From an uncultured Bacteroidales bacterium (GTDB lineage Bacteria; Bacteroidota; Bacteroidia; Bacteroidales; UBA932), in contig CALUQB010000002.1 of the NCBI GenBank assembly GCA_944322815.1, forward strand, positions 93,404 to 157,403: a DNA stretch of 64,000 nucleotides, given 5' to 3'. Each line of letters starts with the position of its first letter. Within the stretch, counting starts at the first letter, position 1. The translations under genes were made by a program, and so were the position numbers. Below, piece by piece: positions 63,501 through 64,000 of the stretch. Under the pieces are notes generated by a model. That model saw only the letters and a list, made by a program, of their open reading frames with translations, made no database searches and was not told where the DNA came from.

Positions 63501-63585
63501 TTCTGATCGACAGAGAATTATTAATACGGTAAATCTGAATCCAAGAGATAGTCATATCACGGCCAATCGGCCTTCTAGAAAATAG
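60535..63585 (+). CDS. Calcineurin-like phosphoesterase fused to a STAND-type NTPase, candidate anti-phage protein
   Basis: 1016 residues in three parts. (1) Residues 1-300: metallophosphoesterase with all five blocks, D10-M-H12, SGDI (47-50), GNHD (92-95), FHH (205-207) and GHEH (237-240), so probably active. (2) About 345-720: P-loop NTPase with LEGDDQCGKTSLMN (387-400), Walker B ILIVDDFDEC (455-464) and KVIITTKE (484-491), the STAND/NACHT arrangement, then helical repeats. (3) About 770-1016: charged linker and an all-helical C-terminus, likely the sensor. STAND NTPases sense ligands and switch on an N-terminal effector; here the effector would hydrolyse a nucleotide, RNA or protein phosphate. 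Its own promoter and position after mcrBC support defence. I know no named system with exactly this layout. Confidence 0.75.
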   Translation: MKIAILHLSDMHIDNGNYQWLTKKTEQIVSAVWNDFSECGKIIIVVSGDIANSGKKEQYDYAKNFFKALLRSFAEKKLGDTELDNKIICVPGNHDCDFDINVNARQMLLPSIRSNAGMVDSSVYDVISAVQNNFKEFAKEIMIDNAFSLSINNNVKINAGGKTILFRLYNTAWMSSLKEEQNSIVMPLEMIESKSIDADLVISLFHHYYSWLTPSCDDNKNRFRKYVTKTSNVILYGHEHTPSSSQVTDYYENEIINEFEGGALYFSQSSYTRTSSFNSIILDLDSFECIVRSFDYNGSIYSEKKKRQVNLNQERKMDEFRHNTDFQKSLKKMSIPIHNSENVKMTLDEFFVYPDLERMNKRQLKVDEDFTDSSSIIEDTQYQLVMLEGDDQCGKTSLMNMYYLRFIDKYMYPILIKGKNIVNNNIDKIIGKAFDEQYCSNDKEKYLQYDTKKKILIVDDFDECQLNDTIKKKLIDQFLVRFGKVIITTKENENVVSSYFLMEKKNTLAARIKPLGHVKRNELVKKFYVTYDVNASSLQKQALLERVKAGFDMVENFLGKEYIPSFPIYILSILLSNTKMQNSSLEQTSYGYCYEALITCALLSCVNDKTKIDRYYNVLTNLAYYIYRKNGKPISEIDFRKFYDKYQEIYYSESYKEVKNNLLKCNLLRCTDDYYYKFSYNYIFYFLVAKYMADNMHCKDGQGDIMNLCQNIHDEQKANILIFIAHHIKNPQFVEATQLALMSALDSQKPVSLNRDDDYYKLLNEICESLKKEIVKPNEEIDPEKEREKILQKQDESDRLASNDKIDPDNLPLEIQNMNKALRSIEVVGQIVKNRQGSLPKPNIRTMVLELYEAAFRTISYFGTIIESERSHVIEDVISNKKEGISNNEIIKKIDSFFELSSLNFCLFVFSKVINSVGSKELRATFSEIADEIGTPAAKLVSFSIISCFSKIAIPELGALVEDLKDNPVAMSIIRARVRSYLYNNHVSYSDRQRIINTVNLNPRDSHITANRPSRK

Positions 63586-63787
63586 CAGTAGGTAATGTAA
63601 TATAAGTATGCTAATCATTACTTTAGGCTATAGAAACATTTCTGATTATGTCTATTTTATACGAAATATTGAATGCTGCTACTTTGTGATTTTATCAAAG
63701 ATATATTAAAGAAAGTAATGTATTTGCAGTAAATTGAACAATAAACTTAGATATAATAATCTGCATTTGTTTACTGATTCAACTATG

Positions 63788-63822
63788 TTTGGTAAACAGG
63801 AAATTGCTAAGTAGTACCTTTG
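63788..63822 (+). promoter_or_regulatory. Promoter pointing into the IS-like end
   Basis: TTTG (63788-63791), 23-base spacer, TACCTTTG (63815-63822), a full -7 match. The predicted transcript begins at about 63829 and carries a hairpin immediately. No ORF follows before the IS-like repeats. Confidence 0.55.
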
Positions 63823-63826
63823 TAAA

Positions 63827-63858
63827 GAGCCTTGATGAAACATTTTCATGAAAGGCTC
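63827..63858 (+). repeat. Hairpin at the start of the predicted transcript
   Basis: GAGCCTT-G-ATGAAA pairs with TTTCAT-GA-AAGGCTC across a 3-base loop with a small internal bulge. It starts at the predicted transcription start; it may stabilise or regulate the transcript. Confidence 0.5.
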
Positions 63859-63923
63859 AATTATACAAAGTCATATTATAACTGTGACTTAAAGTGACTA
63901 AAACGGATTTAATCCGGCCAAGT

Positions 63924-64000
63924 TGGCGATTTCGGAGCAAAGGCCCCCAGAAAACCGATGATTATTTCGGAGTAAAACCACCCAAAAAGGACCCTATTAT
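63924..64000. mobile_element. Probable terminus of an IS21-family insertion sequence (partial)
   Basis: Two related blocks, ATTTCGGAGCAAAGGCCCCC (63929 on) and ATTTCGGAGTAAAACCACCC (63964 on), are repeated with a 35-bp period and shared trailing A-rich sequence. Multiple internal terminal repeats of this kind are a hallmark of IS21-family ends, where they bind the transposase. TG at 63924-63925 would be the terminal dinucleotide. The transposase gene lies beyond the window. Confidence 0.55.

Larger units (their letters stand above)
63586..63923. other. AT-rich spacer with no gene
   Basis: About 340 bases. Apart from the promoter and hairpin listed above I see no convincing ORF or RNA gene. 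Confidence 0.4.

Overview
The window is a piece of a Bacteroidales chromosome. The evidence is taxon-specific gene content (DUF349, DUF5606, DUF6340 and DUF3276/PUR-type proteins, class III fructose-bisphosphatase, a long NusB, a full-length YidC of the Bacteroidetes type), Bacteroidetes promoter boxes (TTTG near -33 and TAnnTTTG near -7) and the near absence of Shine-Dalgarno sequences. I cannot fix the genus. No rRNA, tRNA or CRISPR array was seen.

Layout. (1) 1-7.2 kb: surface and peptide-export type genes: an NTP_transf_5 nucleotidyltransferase, a polyprenyl-phosphate sugar transferase, an OmpA-like outer-membrane protein and an ABC exporter. Converging on them are a PqqD-like protein, a lipoprotein and a 62-residue peptide. 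(2) 7.4-29.3 kb: housekeeping genes. They include the GDP-fucose pair gmd-fcl, a C1B peptidase, pssA, rubrerythrin with a small coupled membrane ORF, an MFS exporter, gap, surE-lpxB, fbp, a YggS protein, yidC, a DUF349 protein, trmD and pyrG with a glutaminyl cyclotransferase. A steroid 5-alpha-reductase homologue sits next to an Old Yellow Enzyme. (3) 29.3-53.5 kb: the RNase P RNA and a seven-gene leftward run (nusB-yajC-ybbR-coaE-DUF5606-rimO-DUF6340), then nadE, a PNP/SAH-deaminase salvage pair and a four-subunit 2-oxoacid:ferredoxin oxidoreductase. After these come zapA, a 6S RNA candidate and rny, then a DsbD-like protein, a GH3 glucosidase, a short Smr protein and a shortened YgbA-like gene. 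(4) 53.6-64 kb: AT-richer accessory DNA that reads as a defence island: a TOTE-type primase-helicase-PLD protein, an McrBC pair and a 1016-residue calcineurin-like phosphoesterase fused to a STAND-type NTPase. The window ends in what looks like the terminus of an IS21-family element.

The strongest candidates for something undescribed are the phosphoesterase-STAND protein, an orphan promoter-terminator unit behind trmD (candidate sRNA), a degenerate tandem element inside the oxidoreductase operon, a perfect 46-bp palindrome within the defence island, and the steroid-reductase pair. The 6S RNA call rests on position and closed-stem architecture. All family assignments are by eye from motifs; no database search was run.
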